A stretch of 64,000 nt of DNA from Micavibrio sp. (GTDB lineage Bacteria > Pseudomonadota > Alphaproteobacteria > Micavibrionales > Micavibrionaceae), in NCBI GenBank assembly GCA_012960155.1, contig DUBU01000039.1, positions 247,281 through 311,280 on the forward strand, given 5' to 3'. Every line of letters starts with the position of its first letter. The stretch's first letter is position 1. Below, one piece after another: positions 17,868 through 27,423 of this stretch. Below the pieces are notes generated by a model, which saw only the letters and a list, made by a program, of their open reading frames with translations, was not told the origin of the DNA and ran no database searches. Both the position numbers and the translations under genes were made by a program.

Positions 17868-19364
17868 ATGATGCCGCAGCCCCCTGATTTCGAAACATTT
17901 CAGGAAGCCTATGAGCAAGGCAAAAGCCAGCTCATCTGGCAATGGCTGCCTGCCGATTTGGAAACACCGGTAAGTGCATATATGAAGTTATGTGGCAATG
18001 AAGCCTATAGCTTACTGCTAGAATCCATCGAAGGCGGCAAAACACTTGGCCGCTATTCCGCAATAGGTTTCGCCCCAGACCTGCTATGGAAGTGTAAAGA
18101 CAAACAAGCGTCCATAAATGCAAGCGGAGCATGGGAAACACAAGCAGATGCCCTAACATCACTGCACGGCACTATGGAAGCGAGTAAGATAGATATTGTG
18201 CCAAGCGGCCTGCCACCTATGTCTTCATCAGGACTATTCGGCATGATTGGCTACGACATGGTACGGCTAATCGAAGACATACCTAATGATAATCCGGATA
18301 TGCTGGATATACCTGACGCCCTGATGATGCGTCCCACAATTATGGTGATCTTCGATAATGTAAAGCAGATTATGTGTGTGGCGACGCCAGTGCGCCCTAA
18401 TGACGACGAGGATGCACAAGCAGCCTATAGCTCAGCAAAAATACGTCTAGGTAATATCACCAAGCAGCTGGCTGACAATATCCCGCAACCTTATCAAGCT
18501 AAAGAAAGTGAACCTACAGAAGCAAAAGCTCTTACATCTCAGGCTGAATACGAAGATACAGTACGCAAAGCCAAAGAATACATCACTGCAGGCGATATTT
18601 TTCAGGTTGTCCCGTCCGTACGCTTTGAGATGGATTTCAACCTCGAACCGTTTGAGTTTTACCGCTCACTAAGACGCCTAAATCCATCGCCATTTCTATT
18701 CCACCTCAAGCTCGGCGAATTTGCCCTTACTGGCTCCAGCCCAGAAATCCTGGTAAGAGTGCGCGACGAAACTGTGACGATCAGGCCCATTGCAGGAACA
18801 CGCAAGCGCGGCAAAGATGATACAGAGGACAATGCGCTGGCAAAAGAACTTCTAAACGACGCCAAAGAATGCGCAGAACACTTAATGTTGCTGGACCTTG
18901 GCCGTAACGATGTCGGCCGCGTCAGCGAAATTGGGAGCATCAACGTCACTGAAAAATTTATTATCGAGAAATATTCACACGTAATGCATATAGTCTCCAA
19001 CGTCCAAGGAAAACTACGCAAGGACTTGAAGCCTTTAGACGCCCTATTCTCAGGCTTTCCGGCAGGAACAGTCTCAGGCGCGCCAAAAATCCGCGCTATG
19101 CAAATCATTGATGAGTTAGAACCATATAAGCGCAGTTTCTACGCAGGTTGTATCGGCTACTTTGATGGCCATGGTGATGTTGACAGCTGCATCGCCCTAC
19201 GCACAGCCATGCACAAAGACGGAAAATTATATATTCAGGCAGGGGCAGGTGTTGTGGCAGACAGTGACCCAACTGCCGAGTATCAGGAGTGCTGTAATAA
19301 GGCTAAAGCCCTGATTGAGGCTGCGCGGCTTGCGCAGTCAGGTCAGATTTCAACTGACGCTTAA
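17868..19364 (+). CDS. trpE: Anthranilate synthase component I
   Basis: The 498-aa subunit makes anthranilate from chorismate with ammonia from TrpG. It has the N-terminal feedback region with LLLES, and the chorismate-binding core with DIFQVVPS, PIAGTRKRG, LLDLGRNDVGR and SGFPAGTVSGAPKIRAM. It is downstream of ppiD by 15 bp. Its last 62 bp are also coding on the other strand for the deacetylase-like gene, and trpG follows only after that gene, so trpE and trpG are not one simple transcript. Confidence 0.97.
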   Translation: MMPQPPDFETFQEAYEQGKSQLIWQWLPADLETPVSAYMKLCGNEAYSLLLESIEGGKTLGRYSAIGFAPDLLWKCKDKQASINASGAWETQADALTSLHGTMEASKIDIVPSGLPPMSSSGLFGMIGYDMVRLIEDIPNDNPDMLDIPDALMMRPTIMVIFDNVKQIMCVATPVRPNDDEDAQAAYSSAKIRLGNITKQLADNIPQPYQAKESEPTEAKALTSQAEYEDTVRKAKEYITAGDIFQVVPSVRFEMDFNLEPFEFYRSLRRLNPSPFLFHLKLGEFALTGSSPEILVRVRDETVTIRPIAGTRKRGKDDTEDNALAKELLNDAKECAEHLMLLDLGRNDVGRVSEIGSINVTEKFIIEKYSHVMHIVSNVQGKLRKDLKPLDALFSGFPAGTVSGAPKIRAMQIIDELEPYKRSFYAGCIGYFDGHGDVDSCIALRTAMHKDGKLYIQAGAGVVADSDPTAEYQECCNKAKALIEAARLAQSGQISTDA

Positions 19365-20397
19365 CACTGTAACTAACAGGCACAAGCGCAATTTTCTTTT
19401 CTGGCAAGGTCTTCAGCCACTCACGAAGCACTGTTACAGTCGCCGCTTTGGGGTGACCAATCGCAATAGCATGGCCATACTTCTTGGATTCTGCTTCTAA
19501 CGTTTCAAGACTTTTTCTGACCCCTTCTTCACTCGGGTCATGATCCAAGAATACATCACGAACAGCATAAGGAACGCCATATTTCTTAGCAGTATCACTT
19601 GCCACAGAACCTGAAATAGTACGTGAATCTAGAAATAGTAAGCCTTCCTTCTTAAGGCGTAACATTAACTGATTCATACTCTTTTGATCTTGGGTCAACT
19701 TGCTACCCATATGATTATTAATGCCCGCATAACCATCCATAGATGCAAAAGCCTTATTCAACATGTTTGTAAATTCTTCAGAAGACTGCCCGGTCTTTAA
19801 AGCAATCGAACCCACATCAAGATCAGCATTCATAGGCTCCATAGGCATATGGATGATAACTTCATGACCGGCCTGTTTAGCTTTAATCGCCATCTCATCA
19901 ATATGAGAACTATAAGGCAAAAGCGCCATAGTCATCGGCGGCTCAAGATCAATGGCTTCATAAGAATATTTTTTATTCTCACCGAGATCGTCAATAACGA
20001 TAGCCACACTTGTCCAGCCGTCAGGAACACTCGCTGCAACGCTATAACGTTGCCATCTTTGCTGCACTGAAAGTGTACCCACTATCTCAGGATTTTCTAA
20101 AACTTCGGAAGAAGCACTTTCCGGGATTTCAACTTTCTCCAAATATTCGCGCAAGTTTCCCGAAGGATAGTGAGACTCAAAAGGACTATCATCTTTGATT
20201 GAAAGTTTTGGCTCGTTATAAAAGGCCACCTTCTGTGAGGATTCCTCAGTATACGCAGTCTCCTGCACGGGAATCGTAACTGACTGCACAGGCTCCAGCT
20301 GCTCATTTGACTGACTACGGTGGTAGAAAACCAAACCAACAATTACTGCAAGAATAAGAAATCGTATTGAGCCGAGACTTAAAAGACGCTTTAACAT
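19303..20397 (-). CDS. Divergent polysaccharide deacetylase family protein (YibQ-like)
   Basis: The 364-aa protein has an N-terminal membrane segment (about 9-26) and a low-complexity spacer, then the domain of the divergent polysaccharide deacetylase family from WTSVAIVIDDLGEN (about 128) through HMPMEPMN, NNHMGSKLT and HAIAIGHP. In Alphaproteobacteria such proteins are often near envelope or peptidase genes; substrate unknown. It lies between trpE and trpG on the opposite strand and overlaps the trpE 3' end by 62 bp; the overlapping C-terminal ~20 residues are past the conserved domain. Confidence 0.85.
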   Translation of the reverse strand: MLKRLLSLGSIRFLILAVIVGLVFYHRSQSNEQLEPVQSVTIPVQETAYTEESSQKVAFYNEPKLSIKDDSPFESHYPSGNLREYLEKVEIPESASSEVLENPEIVGTLSVQQRWQRYSVAASVPDGWTSVAIVIDDLGENKKYSYEAIDLEPPMTMALLPYSSHIDEMAIKAKQAGHEVIIHMPMEPMNADLDVGSIALKTGQSSEEFTNMLNKAFASMDGYAGINNHMGSKLTQDQKSMNQLMLRLKKEGLLFLDSRTISGSVASDTAKKYGVPYAVRDVFLDHDPSEEGVRKSLETLEAESKKYGHAIAIGHPKAATVTVLREWLKTLPEKKIALVPVSYSVKRQLKSDLTAQAAQPQSGL

Positions 20398-20472
20398 AGT
20401 TTAAGCCTAAGTGAGTCCGTGCTCTACGTAAATATCCTTGCATTAATCATCCCCATTCATCATAACAATCTA

Positions 20473-21042
20473 ATGATTACGTTGATCGACAATTATGACA
20501 GTTTTACCTACAACCTCGTCCAATATTTTGGGGATTTGGGTGTAGAAACAAACGTGATCCGCAACGATCACAAAACAGCACAAGAAGTTATAGAAAGTGC
20601 GCCAAAGGCCCTTGTACTCTCACCAGGCCCCTGCACCCCCAGTGAAGCTGGAATTTGCCTAGAGCTAATAAACTTAGCAGCCAATGCTGACATACCCCTA
20701 TTAGGCGTGTGCCTTGGCCACCAAGCAATCGGACAAGCTTTCGGCGGCAACGTCATAAAAGCGCCAACGCCTGTACATGGCAAAACAGACAATCTAAGCC
20801 ACATGGATAAAAGTGTATTCAGAACACTCCCGCAGGGTCTAACTGTAACACGCTACCACTCACTCATCATTGAACGTGACACATTACCGTCGGAGCTTGA
20901 AGTTACTGCCGAAACAAGAGACGGCCTAATTATGGGCGTAGCACATAAAACAAAGCCTATACATGGTGTACAATTCCATCCTGAAAGCATTGCGACAGAA
21001 TGCGGACACGATATGCTGAAAAACTTTATAGACCTGATCTAA
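20473..21042 (+). CDS. trpG: Anthranilate synthase component II (glutamine amidotransferase)
   Basis: The 189-aa class I amidotransferase starts MITLIDNYDSFTYNLVQY. The nucleophile is in GVCLGHQAIGQAFGG, and the His/Glu pair is in VQFHPESI. It supplies ammonia to TrpE and may also serve PabB. The frame is open from a GTG at 20419, but ATG 20473 fits the family exactly. It heads trpG-trpD-trpC. A 75-bp divergent gap separates it from the deacetylase-like gene, which must contain its promoter. Confidence 0.96.
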   Translation: MITLIDNYDSFTYNLVQYFGDLGVETNVIRNDHKTAQEVIESAPKALVLSPGPCTPSEAGICLELINLAANADIPLLGVCLGHQAIGQAFGGNVIKAPTPVHGKTDNLSHMDKSVFRTLPQGLTVTRYHSLIIERDTLPSELEVTAETRDGLIMGVAHKTKPIHGVQFHPESIATECGHDMLKNFIDLI

Positions 21043-21045
21043 ACC

Positions 21046-22065
21046 ATGACATTGCAAGACTACCTAGATAAAAGCCAAACACCTCTATGCGAATCAGACA
21101 TGATTACCGCCATGACAGCCATAATGGATGGCACTGAAAGCACAGAAGACATCGCTCAGTTCCTAACAACACTATCTAAGCGCGGCGAAACAGCAGAGGA
21201 AATATCAGGTGCTGCTCGCGTATTACGTAGCAAAGTTGACCCCATAAACGCACCGCAAAATTCTTTGGACTGTTGCGGCACAGGCGGCGACGGGATAAGC
21301 ACCTACAATATATCTACCGCAGTCGCCTTAGTGGCAGCGTCATGCGGCGTGCCAATGGCAAAACATGGCAACCGCTCAGCCAGTTCTAAATCTGGTGCCG
21401 CTGATGTCTTGGAAGCACTAGGCGTAAACCTTGATATTTCCAAAGAAAATCTAGAAGACGCTTTAGAAAAATACAATTTTTGTTTCTTGATGGCACCACA
21501 ACATCACAAAGCCATGAAACACGTAGCCCCGATTAGAAAGTCACTGGGATTTCGTACCATCTTTAACTTACTTGGCCCTTTGGCTAACCCAGCCAAAACA
21601 AAATATCAACTAATTGGGGTCTATGATGAAAAATGGCTCATCCCTATGGCAGAGGCGCTTGATAATTTAGGTACCGAGCGCGCATGGTTAGTACACGGCC
21701 ATGACGGCATGGATGAGATCACCATGACTGACAAAACAAGCCTCGTGGTACTAAATAACGGCAAAATATCAGAGCATACGCTGAGCCCGCAAAGTTTTGG
21801 CCTCCCTAACTGTAAACTTGAAGACCTTAAGGGCGGCGAAGCTGAAGAGAATGCAGAAGCGCTAAAAGCATTACTGAGCGGCAAGGAAAATGCCTATAGA
21901 AATATCGTGCTTGCAAACACAGCGGCCGTACTTGCGATTCATAATGACAAAGATGTAACCCATTTACCTGTTCTCGCTCAAACCGCCGCAAACGCCATAG
22001 ACAGTGGCTTAGCATTACAAACCTTGCAAAACTATATAGCCTTCACAAACGAGGTAACGACATGA
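21046..22065 (+). CDS. trpD: Anthranilate phosphoribosyltransferase
   Basis: The 339-aa enzyme joins anthranilate to PRPP. The PRPP-binding CGTGGDG and the KHGNRSASSKSG anthranilate/phosphate loop are intact. It starts 3 bp after trpG and overlaps trpC by 4 bases (ATGA). Confidence 0.97.
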   Translation: MTLQDYLDKSQTPLCESDMITAMTAIMDGTESTEDIAQFLTTLSKRGETAEEISGAARVLRSKVDPINAPQNSLDCCGTGGDGISTYNISTAVALVAASCGVPMAKHGNRSASSKSGAADVLEALGVNLDISKENLEDALEKYNFCFLMAPQHHKAMKHVAPIRKSLGFRTIFNLLGPLANPAKTKYQLIGVYDEKWLIPMAEALDNLGTERAWLVHGHDGMDEITMTDKTSLVVLNNGKISEHTLSPQSFGLPNCKLEDLKGGEAEENAEALKALLSGKENAYRNIVLANTAAVLAIHNDKDVTHLPVLAQTAANAIDSGLALQTLQNYIAFTNEVTT

Positions 22066-22853
22066 GTGTCCTGAATGAAATATGCACCAAAAAACAGGAT
22101 CATGTAGAGGCATGTAAGTCACAAAGACCACTAACCGAAGTCATAACTGAGTCAAAAAATAACAAGACTCAACAAAGGTTTAGAAAACGTATCTTAGATA
22201 AAGCTTCAAGTAACAAAGTGGCCCTCATTGCTGAGGTCAAAAAAGCATCACCGAGCCACGGACTAATACGCGAAGACTTTGATCCCGTAAAAATAGCGCG
22301 CATATACTCGGAATCAGGTGCCGCCTGCCTGTCAGTATTAACAGACGTGCCCTACTTCCAAGGTCACGATACTTACCTGCAAGAAATTAGACAAGCTACT
22401 GACCTGCCTCTGCTACGCAAAGACTTTATGATAGACCCTTACCAAATATACGAATCTCGAATACTTGGTGCAGACTGCATACTGTTGATAATGGCCGCGC
22501 TGAGTGATACACAAGCGGAAGAAATGTCTGGTATTGCTAGCGAATTAGGCATGGATACATTATGCGAAGTACACGACGAAGAAGAACTGCAGCGCGCCAT
22601 CGATCTGAAGTTCAACATGATAGGTATAAATAACAGAAATCTAAAAACACTAGATGTATCCTTAGAGCGCGGGCTAGCAATGGCCAAAGACCTGCCACCT
22701 GATGTAACACGCATCGCCGAAAGCGGCATCCATAAACACGAGCATATTACCATGTACCAAAGCGCCGGTTTTCATGGATTCTTAGTTGGCGAAAGCCTCA
22801 TGCGCCAACCTGATATTGCCACAGCGACAAAAACGCTACTCGGCAACACTTGA
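22062..22853 (+). CDS. trpC: Indole-3-glycerol-phosphate synthase
   Basis: The 263-aa TIM-barrel enzyme closes the indole ring. The catalytic and substrate elements AEVKKASPSHG, LRKDFMIDPYQIYESR, INNRNLKT and IAESGIH are present. Translation is coupled to trpD through ATGA. Its stop codon TGA is part of the lexA promoter -35 hexamer. The next genes in many Alphaproteobacteria, moaC and moeA, are absent here. Confidence 0.97.
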   Translation: MSVLNEICTKKQDHVEACKSQRPLTEVITESKNNKTQQRFRKRILDKASSNKVALIAEVKKASPSHGLIREDFDPVKIARIYSESGAACLSVLTDVPYFQGHDTYLQEIRQATDLPLLRKDFMIDPYQIYESRILGADCILLIMAALSDTQAEEMSGIASELGMDTLCEVHDEEELQRAIDLKFNMIGINNRNLKTLDVSLERGLAMAKDLPPDVTRIAESGIHKHEHITMYQSAGFHGFLVGESLMRQPDIATATKTLLGNT

Positions 22854-22878
22854 CACAAAAAGAGAACTAAAGTAGAAC
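22850..22878 (+). promoter_or_regulatory. lexA: lexA promoter
   Basis: Perfect -35 TTGACA at 22850-22855, 17-bp spacer, -10 TAGAAC at 22873-22878. The -35 includes the trpC stop codon. Confidence 0.75.
22864..22878 (+). promoter_or_regulatory. LexA operator (alphaproteobacterial SOS box)
   Basis: GAAC-TAAAGTA-GAAC, an exact match to the alphaproteobacterial direct-repeat LexA box GTTC-N7-GTTC read on the other strand. It covers the -10 hexamer and part of the spacer of the lexA promoter, which would give classical autorepression. Confidence 0.85.
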
Positions 22879-22980
22879 AAAAGGTGTATAGAGTCGCTTT
22901 TACACTTTAAAACCAATGTTCTACGCGATTCACATTTATAATCATAAACCCGTACGGGTAGACACTAGCAAGGGATTACA

Positions 22981-23670
22981 ATGCTTACCAAGAAACAGCG
23001 CGAATTGTTGATCTTCATCCACGAGCGTATGTCACAAGGTGATATCGCTCCCTCATTTGAAGAGATGAAAGAAGCACTCGGTCTAAAATCAAAATCAGGT
23101 ATTCATCGCCTTATCAGCGCCCTAGTGGAGCGTGGCTACCTAGAGCGCCTGCCACATCGCGCGCGTGCTCTTGAAGTTAGAAAGCTTCCCGAAGGCTACC
23201 AAGCCCATTCCGAAGACCAGACACGCGTATCTCAGCAACATGAAGAAATGCAATCACTCATAGAGAATAATAGCATGATCACAAACATGCCTTCTATACC
23301 ACTCTACGGACGTATTGCCGCCGGCACACCAATTGAAGCCATTCGTGACGAAGGACAAACTGTCGACATTCCACCACATATGTTGGGTCACGGAGAGCAT
23401 TACGCACTAGAAGTAGATGGCGACTCGATGATCAAAGCTGGCATTAATGACCACGACATAGTGGTAATAAAGCGAACAGAAACAGCCCATGATGGGCAAA
23501 TAATTGTCGCACTTGTCGATGACAGTGAAGTGACACTGAAAACATTGAAACGTCAGAATGGGAAGGTCATTCTAGTGCCTGAGAACGATGACTACGAAGA
23601 GCGCGTACTCGACCCTGAGCGCGTCAAAATTCAAGGCATTCTGGCAAGCTTATATCGCAGCTACCACTAG
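22981..23670 (+). CDS. lexA: LexA repressor / SOS regulator
   Basis: The 229-aa protein has an N-terminal winged helix-turn-helix (residues 1-65) and a C-terminal S24 peptidase domain. The self-cleavage site is Ala114-Gly115 in RIAAGTP, with the Ser149 (GDSM) / Lys187 (TLKT) dyad. The linker is long, as in other Alphaproteobacteria. The gene has its own promoter with a LexA box. It is convergent with comEC with only 5 bp between stop codons. Confidence 0.97.
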   Translation: MLTKKQRELLIFIHERMSQGDIAPSFEEMKEALGLKSKSGIHRLISALVERGYLERLPHRARALEVRKLPEGYQAHSEDQTRVSQQHEEMQSLIENNSMITNMPSIPLYGRIAAGTPIEAIRDEGQTVDIPPHMLGHGEHYALEVDGDSMIKAGINDHDIVVIKRTETAHDGQIIVALVDDSEVTLKTLKRQNGKVILVPENDDYEERVLDPERVKIQGILASLYRSYH

Positions 23671-23675
23671 TTTAA

Positions 23676-25820
23676 TTATCTATGATTTGTAACCGTCCAT
23701 GGGCGGTTACCTCTGATATCTTCAACTGTCGTAACATGCAAGCCGCGAATTAAATGCGTTCCATGGCCACGGACATCAAATAAATCTAATGATAAAGGCG
23801 CACTACACTTACCCTTTATTGGCTCCATAGACAGCACAATATCCACCGCCTCACATTCACTCGCTATAGCTGATCCATGTATAATAATCGAAACCATGAG
23901 ACCATCAGACAATTCCATGCGGCAAGCGAACTCATCACAAACCGTATCTTCAAGAGCTCTTATATTCTTTACATCCTCCTCATCAATACCAAAATGACGC
24001 ATCCATATATCTTGCGCAAAGCGGTCACTTCGGCGAGATGTAACATACATATAGCCACGATCATACGGCGCATATGCAACAGTTTTGCTACTCGAAGAAA
24101 AAATCATTAAATCAGTATCTTGGATCGAGATGATACATATAGGCACCATCAATAAAGGTGCAAGACATAGACATTTAAGTTTCGATCGCAGCACAACCAA
24201 AAGCAGGCCACTTGCAACACACAACAAAAACACAGGCTGTGGCAACGCCGCGGGGGTCCATGTTGATGCCTGCATATTGGCAACATCCTCGGCAATAGCA
24301 ATAATCCAGTTGATACCTTGCGAGGCCACTGACAACGGTAAAGCTTCTACCCCCATGGGCATAAAGACGTAGCCCAAGACACTAAAGGGCATAACAATAA
24401 AAGTCATTATTGGTACAGCAAGAAAATTAGATATCAGGCTGTAATTTGCAAATTGCTGGAAGTGATAGACAGAAAACAGACCTGTGGCAAACCCAGCAAT
24501 GACAGAGGTCATACTAATGCCAATAAAATACAGTAACAATCGTCTAAACCAGCCTGCTTGGCTATACAGGCCAGACCATCTTTTTCGGATAATCTCGTAG
24601 AAAAATATTAGCGCTGTCACCGCTGCAAAAGACATTTGAAAACTAGCGCCTAATAAAGCATCAGGCAACAAAAGCAATATGCCAAAAGCTGATAAGGCAA
24701 CCAAACGCAAAGAGAACGGATTGCGGTCAATCATGATAGCAAATAGTACGATACCCGTCATAAGCATGGCACGTATCGTAGGCACGGTACTACCGACAAC
24801 AAGCATATAGAAAAATGCCGCCACCAACGCTGCAATGGCAGCATACTTCTTAATAGGATGCCTTAATGCCAACGGGGGGAATAAGGCAAGGCAGCCGCGC
24901 ACCACAAAGAAAATAATAGCCGACACCATACCGACATGCAGCCCGGAAATAGCAAGCATATGCGCAAGCCCTGAATCCCTCATGGCCTCCCAATGCTGTT
25001 CAGCGATCCCGGAGCGTTTACCTGTCATAAGAGCCGTTAAAAAAGAAGATGCAGGCTGCTCACTTGATACAGCTATACGAGAAGCAATATTATTGCGGAT
25101 CTCTTCAATGTATAACTCTGCCCCTACTTGGCTACTTTCAAGAACCTGCGGTGCTTCAAATGTAAAACCAAAAGCGCCTAATTGACTAAAATACGCGTAA
25201 CGTTGAAAATCAAAAGCACCAGGTAAAACAGGAGGGGACGGTGGATTTAAACCAGACAACACCTGCACCTTGTCACCAGCCTTATAAACACCATCCTGAC
25301 GTACAGACAGCCTTATACGTGCAGGCGTCTCGGCAGCCGAAAGTTTTTCTATCTCTAAATGATCTAAGACAAGCCGCTGACCTTTTGCCCCTTCAAGGTC
25401 TGCAACACTGACAATACGACCCACCACATCAACTGGCGATAGTTCATCACTCAGTATAGGTGCAGCAAGCATCACAGTGCGCGTATGCGCAGCAAAGAAT
25501 CCCATCACAATAAGTAGGAATGCCGTCAAAGCGTACCACCCTAGCATTTTACTAACGGAAGCCTGCCTAAACGGCCAAAACAGCAGCCAGCAAGATAAGA
25601 CCATCATAAAAACTACACAAGACAAGCTATACAAAGGTTCAAAGCGTAAGGAAAAATAGAGACCAATACCTATTCCCAATAGGATAGGAAGCCATAAAAT
25701 CAGGTTCTCACGTTGTAAAAGAATTTGTGAATGCAAGAAGTCAACAGCACGCGCATAACGTGACTCATCCTTGATAAACGCATGCGCGTCATATGTGTAG
25801 GCTATATCGCTCAACGCCAC
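23676..25820 (-). CDS. comEC: ComEC/Rec2-family DNA-uptake channel protein
   Basis: The 714-aa integral membrane protein has an N-terminal DUF4131-like region (about 30-200) and the competence core, including MLAISGLHVGMVSAI, VGSTVPTIRAMLMTGIVL and LLLPDALLGASFQMSFAAV. The C-terminal part lacks the HxHxDH metallo-beta-lactamase motif of Bacillus ComEC and ends with GNRPW, as in the shorter alphaproteobacterial form. It is predicted to pass single-stranded DNA across the inner membrane; competence itself is not shown. Convergent with lexA, divergent from gltX. Confidence 0.92.
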   Translation of the reverse strand: MALSDIAYTYDAHAFIKDESRYARAVDFLHSQILLQRENLILWLPILLGIGIGLYFSLRFEPLYSLSCVVFMMVLSCWLLFWPFRQASVSKMLGWYALTAFLLIVMGFFAAHTRTVMLAAPILSDELSPVDVVGRIVSVADLEGAKGQRLVLDHLEIEKLSAAETPARIRLSVRQDGVYKAGDKVQVLSGLNPPSPPVLPGAFDFQRYAYFSQLGAFGFTFEAPQVLESSQVGAELYIEEIRNNIASRIAVSSEQPASSFLTALMTGKRSGIAEQHWEAMRDSGLAHMLAISGLHVGMVSAIIFFVVRGCLALFPPLALRHPIKKYAAIAALVAAFFYMLVVGSTVPTIRAMLMTGIVLFAIMIDRNPFSLRLVALSAFGILLLLPDALLGASFQMSFAAVTALIFFYEIIRKRWSGLYSQAGWFRRLLLYFIGISMTSVIAGFATGLFSVYHFQQFANYSLISNFLAVPIMTFIVMPFSVLGYVFMPMGVEALPLSVASQGINWIIAIAEDVANMQASTWTPAALPQPVFLLCVASGLLLVVLRSKLKCLCLAPLLMVPICIISIQDTDLMIFSSSSKTVAYAPYDRGYMYVTSRRSDRFAQDIWMRHFGIDEEDVKNIRALEDTVCDEFACRMELSDGLMVSIIIHGSAIASECEAVDIVLSMEPIKGKCSAPLSLDLFDVRGHGTHLIRGLHVTTVEDIRGNRPWTVTNHR

Positions 25821-25909
25821 GAAACTAATGCACCCTGTTCAAACTTGTGATATTCCGTTATAGAAATAAGCAGTTTAACGGTCAAATAGATATTAGGATC
25901 GAGTATAGA

Positions 25910-27352
25910 ATGACTATCGTAACAAGATTTCCGCCATCCCCTACAGGTTTCATGCATATTGGTAACGCCCGCACAGCCATTTATAACTGGCTCTACGCGC
26001 GCCACAACAATGGTAAGTTTCTGGTGCGTATCGAGGACACCGATCGCGCGCGTCATTCAGAAGAAGCCGTAGAGGCTATTCTCAACGGTCTAAAATGGCT
26101 CGATCTGGACTTTGATGGTGACGTTGTTTCCCAGTTTTCACAAAAAGACCGCCACATCAAAGTAGCTAATGAAATGGTTACTAAAGGACAGGCCTACTAC
26201 TGCTACTGCACACCTGAAGAGCTGGAAGAAATGCGCGAAGAAGCTAAAAAAGCAGGTCGCCCGACATTTTACGACCGCCGTTGGCGCGACCGTGACGCAT
26301 CTGAAGCCCCAGAGGGCATCAAACCTGTTGTGCGCATCAAAGCACCATTAGACGGCGAAACAGTGATTCATGACGAAGTTCAAGGTGATGTAACCGTTCA
26401 AAACGAACAGCTTGATGACTTCATTATCCTACGTAGCGATGGTACACCAACATATATGTTATCCGTTGTTTGCGACGATCATGATATGGGCGTGACCCAC
26501 GTCATGCGCGGCGATGACCACCTAAACAACACATTCCGCCAAAAAATCATTTTCGATGCTATGGGCTGGGACCTCCCGGTGTTCGCACACCTACCAATGA
26601 TCTTAGGCGAAGACGGCTCCAAACTTTCAAAACGCCACGGCGCTGTCAGCTTGGAAGATTTTATGGCACGCGGTTATCTTCCTGACGCAGTTTTGAACTA
26701 CCTCCTGCGCCTGGGCTGGTCTCATGGTGATGATGAAATCATTTCCCGTGAACAAGCGATTGAATGGTTCACAATGAAAAATATTGTGAAATCTGCTGCC
26801 AAATTCGATTTTGTAAAACTAGAGAATCTAAACGGACATTACATCGGCGAAGCTGATAACGAAAAACTACTGGAACTAATGACGCCCTTTATGAAAGAGC
26901 GTCACGAGATCGCTTTAGGGTCAGACACCACAGCACAAAGACGTATCCTAGCGGCTATGGATGAATTAAAGTCTCGTGCAAAAACATTACTACAACTTGC
27001 TGATGAATCAGCTTTTTTTGCAAAGAAAATACCGTATGAATTTGACGAAAAGGCAGATGATATTCTGTCGCAAGACAACGGTGAAATCATATCGCTCCTC
27101 CTCGACAAGGTCATTAACGCGTCAGAACTAACAAACGATTCAGTACAGGCCCTATGCAAAGAAGTTGCCGAGTCTCATAAGGAAGGCAAGCTAGGTAAAG
27201 TAGCCATGCCTTTGCGGGCTGCATTAACGGGAACAACTGTCTCACCTTCAGTTTTCCACGCTGCAGAGATACTAGGCAAGGAAGAAACAAAGGCTCGCCT
27301 AGAATACGCACTAACCAAGTTCAGTAAAGAAAACAGCGCTATGTCAGCCTAG
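25910..27352 (+). CDS. gltX: Glutamyl-tRNA synthetase
   Basis: The 480-aa class I synthetase has the HIGH-type motif in PPSPTGFMHIGNART (His16-Asn19) and the KMSKS-type motif SKLSKRHG. The Glu/AMP region RIEDTDRAR follows. The frame extends to 25847, but ATG 25910 matches the family and has AGGA upstream. Located between comEC and gltA as in many Alphaproteobacteria, where a second gltX copy elsewhere is common. Confidence 0.97.
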   Translation: MTIVTRFPPSPTGFMHIGNARTAIYNWLYARHNNGKFLVRIEDTDRARHSEEAVEAILNGLKWLDLDFDGDVVSQFSQKDRHIKVANEMVTKGQAYYCYCTPEELEEMREEAKKAGRPTFYDRRWRDRDASEAPEGIKPVVRIKAPLDGETVIHDEVQGDVTVQNEQLDDFIILRSDGTPTYMLSVVCDDHDMGVTHVMRGDDHLNNTFRQKIIFDAMGWDLPVFAHLPMILGEDGSKLSKRHGAVSLEDFMARGYLPDAVLNYLLRLGWSHGDDEIISREQAIEWFTMKNIVKSAAKFDFVKLENLNGHYIGEADNEKLLELMTPFMKERHEIALGSDTTAQRRILAAMDELKSRAKTLLQLADESAFFAKKIPYEFDEKADDILSQDNGEIISLLLDKVINASELTNDSVQALCKEVAESHKEGKLGKVAMPLRAALTGTTVSPSVFHAAEILGKEETKARLEYALTKFSKENSAMSA

Positions 27353-27357
27353 GCCAA

Positions 27358-27386
27358 TTGATATCTCTGCTGTGCTGCACTATTAT
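27358..27386 (+). promoter_or_regulatory. gltA: Sigma-70-type promoter for gltA
   Basis: TTGATA (27358-27363), exactly 17 bp, TATTAT (27381-27386), 37 bp before the gltA start codon. It begins right after the gltX stop codon. Confidence 0.7.
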
Positions 27387-27423
27387 CATTGCAACGATTC
27401 AAACCTAGAAAGGCTAATCCGCA

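Noticed and set aside
20398-20472. trp attenuator or leader peptide before trpG
   Set aside because: No Trp-codon-rich leader and no terminator/antiterminator pair can be seen in these 75 bp.
23689-23710. GTAACCG-N8-CGGTTAC inverted repeat near the lexA/comEC junction as terminator
   Set aside because: It lies within the comEC coding end (conserved RPW segment) and has no T run.
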